DNA of 64,000 bases, taken from assembly GCA_022071945.1 (NCBI GenBank), contig JAJVIN010000020.1, positions 1 to 64,000 of the forward strand, written 5' to 3'. This document shows, one piece after another, positions 52,152-60,690 of this stretch (position 1 is its first letter; the number at the start of each line of letters is the position of its first letter). The notes beneath the pieces are model-generated. The model worked only from the letters and a program-made list of their open reading frames with translations. It made no database searches and had not been told where the DNA came from. The position numbers were made by a program, and so were the translations under genes. The DNA comes from Thermoanaerobaculia bacterium. Its GTDB lineage: Bacteria; Acidobacteriota; Thermoanaerobaculia; UBA5066.

Positions 52152-53512
52152 ACGCCGGCGCCAAGCACACCGTCATCAAGAACGGCCGGGTCGTAAGCGA
52201 GGGAGAGGTTCGCGTCACCGATGTGCGGATCGAAGGCGATCGGATCGCCGCGATCGGGCCCTTCGATGGCGAACCAGCAGACCGCGTCATCGATGCGTCC
52301 GGTTGCTATGTGCTCCCGGGCTTTGTCGACTTTCATGTTCACCTCGACGACCGCATTGGCCGCTTCTATCTCGCCGATACCTACGAGTCCGGATCGCGGA
52401 TCGCTCTCCAGAACGGCATCACGACGATCTGCAGCTTCGTCACGCAGGGTCCGGGCCAGTCGCTGAGGGAGGCGATCCGAATCGCGCGCGAGAAAGCCGG
52501 GGGGGAGACTCACTGCGACCTCTTGTGGCACCTCACGCCGACGACCTTTGCCGAGCCGGATTGGACGGACATCCAGGAGTTCCTCGCAAGCGGTTACCGG
52601 ACAATCAAGCTCTACACCACATATAAGCCCGCCGGAATCTTCGCGGATCAGGCCCGTTTGCAGGAGGTCTTCGAGAAGCTCGGACCGCTCGGTGCCACGT
52701 TCCTTCTCCATTGTGAGGACGACGACGTCATCGCCGGCATCGATCTGCCGCCGCTCGAGCTCGCGCACGCCTTTTCTCACACCCGGTTGCGACCCGAGGA
52801 GGCCGAGGTGCTGGCGGTCGAACGGCTCCTGGCCCTGGCCCTTCGCACGGGAGCAAGGCTCCACGTCGTTCACGTCTCCACATCCGAGGCCGCTTCGAGA
52901 ATCCGGATCGCGAGGGAAACCCAGGACGTCACGTCCGAAACGTGCCCCCAGTACCTGTGGCTCGATCACGGCTGGCTGACCCGGGAGGATGGCCACCGCT
53001 GGCTGTGCTCTCCACCTCTCAGAGGCGGCCGCGAGGCCTTCCGCGACCTCGCGGCCTCGGGCACCTTCGACTTCTTCACCACCGATCACTGTGCCTTTCG
53101 CTGCGCCGACAAGGACGACTGGGACCGTCGCGACATCCGTGGCGTGGCCAACGGTCTCGCCGGGCTCGGCGCCCTGCCCCACCTCGTGTGGCGACTCTGG
53201 AGTGACGACCCGGACCGCGCAGCAGTGGAGATGGCGCTTCGATTGTCCCGAAACCCGGCCCAGAGGGCCGGAATCGGCGCCCGAAAGGGGTCCCTCGAGC
53301 CCGGTTTCGACGCGGACGTCGTCGTCCTGGATCCGAACGGACCGGATCATCCGGTTCGCTCGAGTCTTGCCGACGCGGTCGAGACCTACCCCGGGTTCAC
53401 CTCCCCGCTGTCCTTCCGGCACGTCCTGCTCCGAGGCAGACCCGCCGTCGCCGGCTCACAGCTGACCTCGCCGGGCGAACCTGCTGGCCAGATCCTTCAG
53501 GAACCGGTGTGA
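52148..53512 (+). CDS. hyuA: HyuA/dihydropyrimidinase-like amidohydrolase
   Basis: A 454-residue protein overlapping the previous stop by ATGA. Metal and catalytic residues of the dihydroorotase/hydantoinase family are present: DFHVHLDD, the lysine for carboxylation in TIKLYTTY, LHCEDD, HVVHVST and TTDHCAF. The family opens cyclic ureides (dihydropyrimidines, hydantoins). In this cluster it probably hydrolyses a ring produced from urate. Length agrees with E. coli HyuA (461). Confidence 0.87.
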   Translation: MNAGAKHTVIKNGRVVSEGEVRVTDVRIEGDRIAAIGPFDGEPADRVIDASGCYVLPGFVDFHVHLDDRIGRFYLADTYESGSRIALQNGITTICSFVTQGPGQSLREAIRIAREKAGGETHCDLLWHLTPTTFAEPDWTDIQEFLASGYRTIKLYTTYKPAGIFADQARLQEVFEKLGPLGATFLLHCEDDDVIAGIDLPPLELAHAFSHTRLRPEEAEVLAVERLLALALRTGARLHVVHVSTSEAASRIRIARETQDVTSETCPQYLWLDHGWLTREDGHRWLCSPPLRGGREAFRDLAASGTFDFFTTDHCAFRCADKDDWDRRDIRGVANGLAGLGALPHLVWRLWSDDPDRAAVEMALRLSRNPAQRAGIGARKGSLEPGFDADVVVLDPNGPDHPVRSSLADAVETYPGFTSPLSFRHVLLRGRPAVAGSQLTSPGEPAGQILQEPV

Positions 53513-53564
53513 ACCGGTCTCTCCTTTCTCATCCTCACCGACCTCATCTCGCAAGGAGTGTTTG

Positions 53565-54758
53565 ATGCCGTCTCCCGCCATTCATGATCTCGCCGCCGCC
53601 TTCCAGGGCCTCCACACCGGCCTCTTCCAGAAGGACTTCCTTCTGACCTGGGAGCACTCTGACCAGGAGATCGAAGCCGTTCTGACTCTGGCCGAGACTC
53701 TCAAGCGGCTCCACCAGGAGGGCTACTCGTACCGGGTCTTCGACACAGGGCTCGCGATCTCGATCTTCCGCGACCACTCCACCCGGACCCGGTTCTCGTT
53801 CGCCTCGGCCACGAGCGCGCTCGGGCTTTCCCTTTCCGAGCTCGACGAAGCGAAAAGCCAGGTCGCTCACGGCGAGACGGTTCGCGAGACCGCGAACATG
53901 ATCAGCTTTCTCGCCGAGGTCATCGGCATTCGGGACGACATGTTCCTGGGCGAGGGCAACACGTACATGCGCGAGGTCGGCGACGCCCTCACGGACGGCA
54001 CGAAGCAGGGAGTTCTTCACCGCCGTCCGAGCATCATCAACCTCCAGTGCGACATCGACCATCCCACGCAGTCCCTCGCCGACCTCGCCTGGCTGCGATC
54101 CCACTTCGGGAGCCTCGAGAACCTGAAGGGGAAGAAGATCGCCATGACTTGGGCCTACTCGCCCAGCTACGGCAAGCCGCTCTCCGTCCCACAAGGCGTG
54201 ATCGGGCTGATGACGCGGTTCGGGATGAACGTCTCCCTCGCCTACCCGGAGGGTTACGGCCTCATCCCAGATGTCGTCGAGCTCGCCGGGAGGAACGCCG
54301 CCGCATCCGGCGGGTCCTTCGAGGCCGTCAACAGCATGGAGGCCGCTTTCGAAGGAGCGGACATCGTCTACCCGAAGTCGTGGGCGCCCTATCACGTCAT
54401 GCAGCGCCGCACGGAACTCCTGCGGAAGTCCGACAAGGAGGGACTGAAGGAGCTCGAGAAGGAATGCCTCGCCAACAACGCGAAGTTCAAGAGCTGGGAG
54501 TGTGACCGGGCGAAGATGAACATGACGAAGGGCGGAAAGGCCCTCTACATGCACTGCCTGCCCGCGGACATCACGGACGTCAGCTGCAAGGCCGGCGAGG
54601 TCAGCGCCGAGGTCTTCGAGGAGTACCGGATTCCGACCTATCACGAGGCCAGCTACAAGCCGTTCGTCATCAGCGCGCTGATGTTCCTCACGAGGCTGCC
54701 GAATCCGGGCCGGACCCTCGGCGAGATCATCGAACGCGCCCGCCGTCTGAGCCTCTGA
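53565..54758 (+). CDS. ygeW: YgeW-family knotted carbamoyltransferase
   Basis: A 397-residue protein, matching YgeW (396). ATG 53565 follows AAGGAG by 8 bases. Carbamoyl-phosphate motif FRDHSTRTRFSF, then CDIDHPTQSLADL and MHCLPADI are the carbamoyltransferase signatures. In E. coli YgeW has no assigned substrate, but it accompanies the purine/urate genes. It may run in the catabolic direction, transferring carbamoyl from a ureido compound to phosphate, which would feed carbamate kinase ATP. No carbamate kinase is in the window. Confidence 0.93.
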   Translation: MPSPAIHDLAAAFQGLHTGLFQKDFLLTWEHSDQEIEAVLTLAETLKRLHQEGYSYRVFDTGLAISIFRDHSTRTRFSFASATSALGLSLSELDEAKSQVAHGETVRETANMISFLAEVIGIRDDMFLGEGNTYMREVGDALTDGTKQGVLHRRPSIINLQCDIDHPTQSLADLAWLRSHFGSLENLKGKKIAMTWAYSPSYGKPLSVPQGVIGLMTRFGMNVSLAYPEGYGLIPDVVELAGRNAAASGGSFEAVNSMEAAFEGADIVYPKSWAPYHVMQRRTELLRKSDKEGLKELEKECLANNAKFKSWECDRAKMNMTKGGKALYMHCLPADITDVSCKAGEVSAEVFEEYRIPTYHEASYKPFVISALMFLTRLPNPGRTLGEIIERARRLSL

Positions 54759-54775
54759 GAATCGAGGAGACCAAG

Positions 54776-56233
54776 ATGTCACGAATCGTCAAGTCGATCC
54801 GGGAGGATGTGCGAAAGCGGACGGCGAAGCGCTGCCGCGAACGTGGAATCGTCATTCCCACCTTCGAGCAGATGCGGCACCCCGAGCTCGTTCCCGACAC
54901 CGTCAAGTCGAAGCTCGCCTCTGTGGGGCTCTGGGACGTCAACCCCGCGAACCTCTTCCGCATCACATGGAAGAACGACGTGAAGACGGGACTCTTCGGG
55001 GGACCAAATGCGCTGGAGATCCCTCGCGAGATCACGGGGGTGAAGGCCCGGATCATCGGCATGATCGGGAAGTACTTCCCCACCGGGGCACACAAGGTCG
55101 GGGCTGCATTTGGCTGCCTCGTTCCCCGCCTGGTCAGCGGCGAGTTCGACCCCGAGACGCACAAGGCGGTCTGGCCCTCGACGGGCAACTACTGCCGGGG
55201 CGGAGCGTTCGACAGCGCGATCCTCGGTTGCACATCGGTCGCCATCCTGCCCGAGAACATGTCGAAGGAGCGGTTCCGCTGGCTCGCCGAAATCGGCTCG
55301 GAAGTGATCGCGACACCCGGGTGCGAATCGAACGTCAAGGAGATCTACGACAAGTGCTGGGAGCTGAAGAAGGATCCCGTGCACATGATCTTCAACCAGT
55401 TCGAGGAGTTCGGGAACCCGATCTGGCACTACAACGTCACCGGACCGGCCATCGACGAGGCCTTCGAGATGATCAAGGGCCAAAAGGGCCGCCTCTCCGG
55501 CTACGTCAGCGCCACGGGCAGCGCCGGAACGATCGCCGCCGGCGACTATCTGAAGAAGCGCCATCCCGCGATGAAGGTCGTCGCGACCGAGGCCCTCCAG
55601 TGCCCCACCCTCCTCCTGAACGGCTTCGGCGACCACCGGATCGAGGGGATCGGCGACAAGCACGTTCCCTGGGTCCACAACGTGAGGAACACCGACGCCG
55701 TCGCCGCCATCGACGACGAGGACTGCATGCGGCTCCTCCGGCTCTTCAACGAGCCCGAAGGCCAGAAGTACCTCGAGGCGATGGGAGCCCGCCAGGAGGA
55801 CGTTGCGAGGCTCGGCCTCCTGGGCATCAGTTGCATCTGCAACCTCCTCGCCGCCATCAAGGCCGCCAAGTACTGGGAGCTCACCGAGAACGACGTCATC
55901 TTCACCATCTTCACCGACAGCCTCGAGATGTACCGCTCCCGCCTGGAGGAACTGACCGCCGAGCGCGGTGCGTTCTCTCTCGTCGATGCGGCCCGCGCTC
56001 ACACCGGCTCCATCGAGAGGCAGTCGATCGACTTCTTCAAGGAGTTGACGCACCTCGACCGCAAGCAGATCCACAACCTCAAGTACTACACGTGGGTCGA
56101 GCAGCAAGGGAAGACGTACGAGGAGATCTGCGCTCAGTGGGATCCGGAGTACTGGCACGGCCTCTTCGAGGAGGAGGTCGCGGAGTTCGACAAGCTGATC
56201 GAGTCCTTCAACCAGGAGGCAGCCGCCAGCTGA
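54776..56233 (+). CDS. Large fold-type-II PLP enzyme (cysteine synthase/TrpB-like), not YgeX
   Basis: A 485-residue protein 17 bases after ygeW. K107 in PTGAHKVGAAFG is the likely cofactor lysine, STGNYCRGGAF the substrate loop and SATGSAGTIAAG the phosphate-binding glycines. A C-terminal helical extension of about 120 residues (after LAAIKAAKYWELTEN) is unusual for the family. E. coli YgeX (about 398 residues) does not share these blocks. Its position between ygeW and ssnA suggests deamination or cleavage of a diamino-acid-type intermediate. Activity not established. Confidence 0.8.
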   Translation: MSRIVKSIREDVRKRTAKRCRERGIVIPTFEQMRHPELVPDTVKSKLASVGLWDVNPANLFRITWKNDVKTGLFGGPNALEIPREITGVKARIIGMIGKYFPTGAHKVGAAFGCLVPRLVSGEFDPETHKAVWPSTGNYCRGGAFDSAILGCTSVAILPENMSKERFRWLAEIGSEVIATPGCESNVKEIYDKCWELKKDPVHMIFNQFEEFGNPIWHYNVTGPAIDEAFEMIKGQKGRLSGYVSATGSAGTIAAGDYLKKRHPAMKVVATEALQCPTLLLNGFGDHRIEGIGDKHVPWVHNVRNTDAVAAIDDEDCMRLLRLFNEPEGQKYLEAMGARQEDVARLGLLGISCICNLLAAIKAAKYWELTENDVIFTIFTDSLEMYRSRLEELTAERGAFSLVDAARAHTGSIERQSIDFFKELTHLDRKQIHNLKYYTWVEQQGKTYEEICAQWDPEYWHGLFEEEVAEFDKLIESFNQEAAAS

Positions 56234-56238
56234 GACCC

Positions 56239-57570
56239 ATGACGGAGAGCATCCTGATCCAGAACGGGACAGTCCTGACGTTCGGACGGCCCTGCCGCGT
56301 GCTCGAGGGACACGGCGTCCTTCTCGCCGATGGAAAGATCGGCCGCGTGGCACCCCTGGCCGAGATCACCGAGCCCCACGACAGGATCCTGGATGCCGCC
56401 GGGAAGGTCGTGATGCCCGGCTTCGTGAACGCCCACATGCACTTCTATTCCACGCTGGTGCGCGGCCTGACGAAGGCCGCGCCCAGCCGGGACTTCCAGG
56501 ACGTCCTACGGAATCTCTGGTGGCGGCTCGACCGCGTTCTCTCGCTCGATGATGTCGAGATCAGCGCGCGCGTCATCCTCCTGGATGCGATCCGGAAAGG
56601 CACCACGACGCTCGTCGACCACCACGCGAGCCCGGGCGCCGTGCGCGGATCTCTCGAACGCATTGCCTCGGCGGTGAAGGGGTCCGGCCTCCGGGCGTGC
56701 CTGTGCTACGAGGTCTCCGACAGGGATGGAGAAGGCATCGCCGAGGAGGGGCTCGAGGAGAACACCGCCTTCATCGAGCGTTGTCGAAGAGACCGCGACC
56801 CTCAACTCCGCGCGCTCTTCGGGCTTCACGCCGCCTTCACGCTCTCGGACGTCACCCTGAATCGGGCCGCGCGTCTGGGCCAGAGCCTCGGCACTGGCTT
56901 CCATGTGCACGTGGCGGAAGCCGCCTCCGATGTCCTCTTCAACCGCGAGCACCACGGCCTGAGCTCCGTGGCACGTCTCGACCGCTTCGGACTCCTGGGG
57001 CCGGGCTCGGTCGCCGCTCACGCTGTTCACGTGGATGACGCCGACATGGAGATACTCGCGAAAACGGGAACCTTCGTCGCCCACAATCCCCAGTCGAACC
57101 TCAACAACTCGGTGGGAATCGCCGACGTCGCCGGGCTGGTGCAGAAGGGTATTCGCGTCGGGCTCGGCACGGACGCGATGACGGTCAACATGCTCGAGGA
57201 ACTACGCGTCGCACTGTGGGCCCAGCACCTCCGGCAAGACTGTCCGAGTACGGGTTTCCTCGAGGTCACGGACGCCCTCTTCGTCCGCAATCCCGAGCTC
57301 GCGAGCCAGCTGTGGGGCTTCCCGATCGGAACGATCGAGGAGGGGGCGGCGGCGGACGTGATCCTTCTCGACTACGAGCCCCCGACCCCACTCGACGAGG
57401 GGACGGTTCTCGGGCACCTGGTCTTCGGCATTTCCCAGGCTCCCGTCGATACGACCATCTGCCGCGGTGAGGTCCTCATGGAGGGAAAGGTCCTCGCCGC
57501 CGGAATCGACGAACGCGAGCTCGCGGCCAGGAGCCGCGAGCTCGCCCGCAAACTCTGGGAAAGGTTCTGA
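56239..57570 (+). CDS. ssnA: SsnA-like aminohydrolase
   Basis: A 443-residue metallo-dependent amidohydrolase from ATG 56239; E. coli SsnA has 442. The longer frame upstream is a shadow of the PLP gene. Metal motifs are NAHMHFYST, HVHVAE, the His of AAHAVHVDD and GLGTDAMTVNM. FVAHNPQSNLNNSVG matches guanine-deaminase-like members. SsnA is part of the uric acid/purine cluster and probably deaminates or hydrolyses an early ring intermediate. It is the last gene of the co-directional run. Confidence 0.9.
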   Translation: MTESILIQNGTVLTFGRPCRVLEGHGVLLADGKIGRVAPLAEITEPHDRILDAAGKVVMPGFVNAHMHFYSTLVRGLTKAAPSRDFQDVLRNLWWRLDRVLSLDDVEISARVILLDAIRKGTTTLVDHHASPGAVRGSLERIASAVKGSGLRACLCYEVSDRDGEGIAEEGLEENTAFIERCRRDRDPQLRALFGLHAAFTLSDVTLNRAARLGQSLGTGFHVHVAEAASDVLFNREHHGLSSVARLDRFGLLGPGSVAAHAVHVDDADMEILAKTGTFVAHNPQSNLNNSVGIADVAGLVQKGIRVGLGTDAMTVNMLEELRVALWAQHLRQDCPSTGFLEVTDALFVRNPELASQLWGFPIGTIEEGAAADVILLDYEPPTPLDEGTVLGHLVFGISQAPVDTTICRGEVLMEGKVLAAGIDERELAARSRELARKLWERF

Positions 57571-57630
57571 ACCCCGGCCGGCCCGGGAAGGCGCCACGGC
57601 GTCCATGCGGCCTGCCCGCCAGGGGAGCCG

Positions 57631-58278
57631 TTATTTCGGTCCGGATCCTGGATGAGAGGCGGGAAGGCCCGCGGCCCGTTCCATTCCGGCCTGCAGCGCC
57701 TTGCTCGGAATCCCCCGCAAGACATGGTCCCAGAACATCTTGATGTCAGGATGCTGGGATTGCTTCTCGTCGTAGATCATCTTCGCCTTCTTGAGGGCGG
57801 CTTGGACCCCCTCGCGCGTGAAGGGAGCGGCGGCCTGCAGCGCCTGCTCGCACTGGAGCCAGCCTGCAACGGCCTTGGCATTCACGGGACGGGCCGCGAC
57901 TCCCGCGTAGACATTCAAGGCGTTCTGCTTGCTTCGCCTCTCGACGTCCACGAGAAACCGCAGCGCCAGGCTCGAGGCCCTCACGCTCGTCGCGTCGTTG
58001 GCCAGGATGAGGTCGGGATTCATCGGGACACCGTAGTGGTCCCAGACCTTGCCCCACCACTTCATCTCGAGCTGCCCGAAGCCCACGGCGGGACCGAATT
58101 GGCCTGCCGTGTCGGACATCTGCCACCGGTTCGTGAAGACCGTCTCCTCCCAGAAGATCGAGATCAGCATCTCGGGGGAAATGAGGTGCCCGCCTCCGTG
58201 AATCTGCTGGACGAGGCCCCACATTTCGCCGAACGTCCTGCTCTCGTTCTTGCTCCAGCCATAGGGGATGACTCCCAT
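57631..58278 (-). CDS. Lysozyme-fold-like protein of unknown function
   Basis: A 215-residue protein with AGGAGA eight bases before the ATG. LISPEMLISIFWEETVFTNRW followed by GPAVGFGQLEMKWW resembles the catalytic-Glu helix and the Gly-Gln motif of lytic transglycosylases/lysozyme fold (candidate E44 or E45). The rest is helical. No signal peptide or membrane segment is visible, unusual for a peptidoglycan enzyme. It might act through a secretion system or be a phage-type hydrolase. Assignment tentative. Confidence 0.65.
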   Translation of the reverse strand: MGVIPYGWSKNESRTFGEMWGLVQQIHGGGHLISPEMLISIFWEETVFTNRWQMSDTAGQFGPAVGFGQLEMKWWGKVWDHYGVPMNPDLILANDATSVRASSLALRFLVDVERRSKQNALNVYAGVAARPVNAKAVAGWLQCEQALQAAAPFTREGVQAALKKAKMIYDEKQSQHPDIKMFWDHVLRGIPSKALQAGMERAAGLPASHPGSGPK

Positions 58279-58642
58279 GTCTCGGGTCTCCTGTTCTCTT
58301 CCTGTGTTTTCTGTACCGTAAACGGGACACGGAGAACTTTTCGCTGACGAAAGTCACAAAGGTGGCGGGGCGGCCATCAGAAGACGCCCACAGGGCCCGG
58401 CCTCCGCGGCACCAGGAAGAAGAACCCTTGACCGGCACATCGGAGCGATCCCCGGGACCAGCTCCGATGGTTCTCCCGAGCGTTGACGAGGACGACGCCG
58501 AAAGACCGGCGCCAGGCCTCTTTTCGTGTGAGGAATCTCACCGGAACCTTCGGCCGGTCTCTCACGTAGATTACCGGGCCCGCGAGGGGCGGAAACGGAC
58601 CCTGGCAGGATCCGGAGAAGAACCGGCAGGGCATCGAGGTGA
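58279..58642. other. Divergent intergenic region, 364 bases
   Basis: Lies between the lysozyme-like gene (minus) and the E1 alpha gene (plus), so it should hold both promoters. The segment 58280-58350 is less GC-rich than its surroundings. I see no convincing -35/-10 pair, riboswitch or small gene; open frames here have poor composition. Confidence 0.6.
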
Positions 58643-59608
58643 ATGATGGACATGGAATCGCGCCGGGAGAGCGCCCGGGCGCTCTTTCAGAGCATGGTGT
58701 TGATACGGGCCTTCGAGGAGAGGGCGGCTGCCGCACAGGCCGAAGGCAAGGCGCCGGGAACGTGCACGTCCGTGGGGCAAGAAGCCTCCGCGGCCGGGGT
58801 CGTGAAGGCGCTTTCTTCGAATGACCTGATCCTGACGAATCACCGCAGCGCGGGACACCTTCTCGCGCGCGGCGCAGACCCGGGCCGGATGATGGCCGAG
58901 GTCCTGGGGAAGGCGACTGGCTACTGCAAGGGCAAGAGCGGGACGCTGCACATCTCCGTGAAGGAGCTCGGCGTCATCCTGACGTCGACCATCGTCGGGG
59001 GCGAGCTCTCCCTTGCCACGGGAGTCGGTCTGTCCGTGTCCATGCAGGGAAGCGACGCCGTCGTCGCTTGCTTCTTCGGCGACGGCGCCGCCTGCGAGGG
59101 AATCTTCCACGAATCGCTGAACCTGGCCTCCCTCTGGAACCTGCCGGTTCTCTACGTCTGCGAAAACAATCAGTGGCAGGCCTTCGTGCACCGCAAGGAG
59201 ACGATGCTGGCCGATCACATCAGCCCGAGGGCCGCCTCGTACGGGATGGACGGCGTCACGGTTGACGGCAACGATGTCGAGGCGGTGAACGAGGCCGCCC
59301 GGGTGGCCATCGCGAAGATCCGGGAGACGAGGAAACCGTTCCTTCTCGAGACCTACACCTACCGGACGAGAGGGCACTACGAGCCGGATGACCAGACATA
59401 CGTCGACCCCGAAGAGCTCGCGAGCTGGAAGGCGAGGGACCCGATCGCGTCGTACAAGAAGAAGCTCCTGGCCGCCGGCACAGTCTCGGAGGCCGATCTC
59501 GCGGCCATCCAGCGCGAGGTCGAAACGACGATCGACGGCGCCTTCCTCTTCGCGAGCGAGTCGCCGTACCCAGCGGCCGAAGAGCTCCTGACCGACGTGT
59601 ATGCGTGA
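58643..59608 (+). CDS. TPP-dependent 2-oxoacid/acetoin dehydrogenase E1 alpha subunit
   Basis: A 321-residue protein. The TPP motif GDGAACEGIFHESLN...NN is complete, with KSGTLHIS and RTRGHYEPD around it as in acetoin/pyruvate dehydrogenase E1 alpha. The start is MM at 58643/58646 with GAGG just upstream. The beta subunit begins 8 bases after its stop. No lipoyl E2 or E3 gene follows, so the E1 would have to share subunits from elsewhere or act alone. Confidence 0.9.
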   Translation: MMDMESRRESARALFQSMVLIRAFEERAAAAQAEGKAPGTCTSVGQEASAAGVVKALSSNDLILTNHRSAGHLLARGADPGRMMAEVLGKATGYCKGKSGTLHISVKELGVILTSTIVGGELSLATGVGLSVSMQGSDAVVACFFGDGAACEGIFHESLNLASLWNLPVLYVCENNQWQAFVHRKETMLADHISPRAASYGMDGVTVDGNDVEAVNEAARVAIAKIRETRKPFLLETYTYRTRGHYEPDDQTYVDPEELASWKARDPIASYKKKLLAAGTVSEADLAAIQREVETTIDGAFLFASESPYPAAEELLTDVYA

Positions 59609-59615
59609 GGGAACG

Positions 59616-60575
59616 ATGAGCACGATAACTGCCCACGAAGCCATCGGCCAGGCACTCGCCGAGGAGATGCGGCGGGACTCCACCGTCATCGCCTTCGGAG
59701 AAGGAGTTGCGACAAAGCGGCACGAACTCGTCGAGGAGTTCGGAAGGGCCCGGGTGCGGAACACGCCGCTCGCGGAGGGCATCATCGCGGGGACGGCCGC
59801 CGGTGCGGCCGCGACCGGCCTGAGGCCCGTCATCGACCTCCTGTTCGCTCCCTTCATCTGTTTCGCGATGGACGAGATCGTCAACAGCGCGGGCAAGCTG
59901 CGGTACATGTCGGGAGGCCAGTTCTCCTTTCCGATGGTGACGCTCGCGATGACGGGAGCCGGCTGGGGAGTCGGCGCTCAGCACAACCACAACAACGAGG
60001 CCTGGTTCGTCCACAGCCCGGGACTGAAGGTGGTGATGCCGTCCAACCCGGCGGACTTCAAGGGGCTTCTGAAGGCCTCCATACGTGACGACAATCCGGT
60101 CGTGTTCTTCCTCGACATCGGACTCCTCTATGTGCCCGGCGAAGTGCCGGAGGGAGAGCATGTCGTTCCCCTTGGCAAGGCCGCGATCCCGCGTGAGGGT
60201 TCGGACGTGACGCTGATCTCGTACGGAAAGACCGTCCACGCGTGCCTTGCGGCAGCGAAGACGCTCGAGGGCGAAGGCATTTCGGCAGAGGTCGTCGATC
60301 TGAGGACGCTCAAGCCCCTCGACGAAGAAGCCTTCCTTGCGTCCGTCAGAAAGACGGGGCGTGCCGTCGTCGTTCATGAGGCGAGCCGCACCTGCGGCGT
60401 CGGAGCCGAAGTCGCGGCGACGATCGCCGAGAAGTCGTTCGCTTCTCTTGCGGGACCCGTCGTCAGAATCGCCGGTCCGGACGTCCCCGCGCCGTCGAGC
60501 TACCCGCTCGAGCAGGCTTTCGTGCCTTCCGCCGCTCAGATCGTGACCTCCGTCCGCGGGCTCGTCGGAAAGTAA
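59616..60575 (+). CDS. TPP-dependent dehydrogenase E1 beta subunit
   Basis: A 319-residue protein from ATG 59616 (GAGGGA just upstream); an ATG at 59601 overlapping the alpha gene is less likely. ITAHEAIGQALAEEMRRDS, FGEGVATKRH, NTPLAEGIIAGTA and VVDLRTLKPLDEEAF are E1 beta hallmarks. It forms the alpha2-beta2 E1 with the preceding gene and binds TPP between subunits. 2-Oxoacid specificity is not evident. Confidence 0.92.
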   Translation: MSTITAHEAIGQALAEEMRRDSTVIAFGEGVATKRHELVEEFGRARVRNTPLAEGIIAGTAAGAAATGLRPVIDLLFAPFICFAMDEIVNSAGKLRYMSGGQFSFPMVTLAMTGAGWGVGAQHNHNNEAWFVHSPGLKVVMPSNPADFKGLLKASIRDDNPVVFFLDIGLLYVPGEVPEGEHVVPLGKAAIPREGSDVTLISYGKTVHACLAAAKTLEGEGISAEVVDLRTLKPLDEEAFLASVRKTGRAVVVHEASRTCGVGAEVAATIAEKSFASLAGPVVRIAGPDVPAPSSYPLEQAFVPSAAQIVTSVRGLVGK

Positions 60576-60589
60576 CCGACCGGTGTTCG

Positions 60590-60621
60590 GCCCCTCGTCC
60601 CCGGGCGGGTGGACGAGGGGC
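60590..60621 (+). terminator. Terminator hairpin after the E1 genes
   Basis: GCCCCTCGTCC and GGACGAGGGGC form a perfect 11-bp stem with a ten-base loop, 14 bases after the E1 beta stop, followed by TCTTC. It may also serve the convergent gene ending at 60691. Confidence 0.75.
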
Positions 60622-60690
60622 TCTTCACGCCGGGTCCGGCCCGTGCAGGCACGAACGGAAGACCGCCTCGCCTCACTTGGCCCGGGGAGA

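Noticed and set aside
58377-58736. Possible small minus-strand gene in the divergent gap
   Set aside because: It overlaps the E1 alpha start, and its translation lacks a good start signal or any recognisable pattern.
59616-60575. Complete pyruvate dehydrogenase operon
   Set aside because: Only E1 alpha and beta are present; a terminator and a convergent gene follow, with no E2 or E3.
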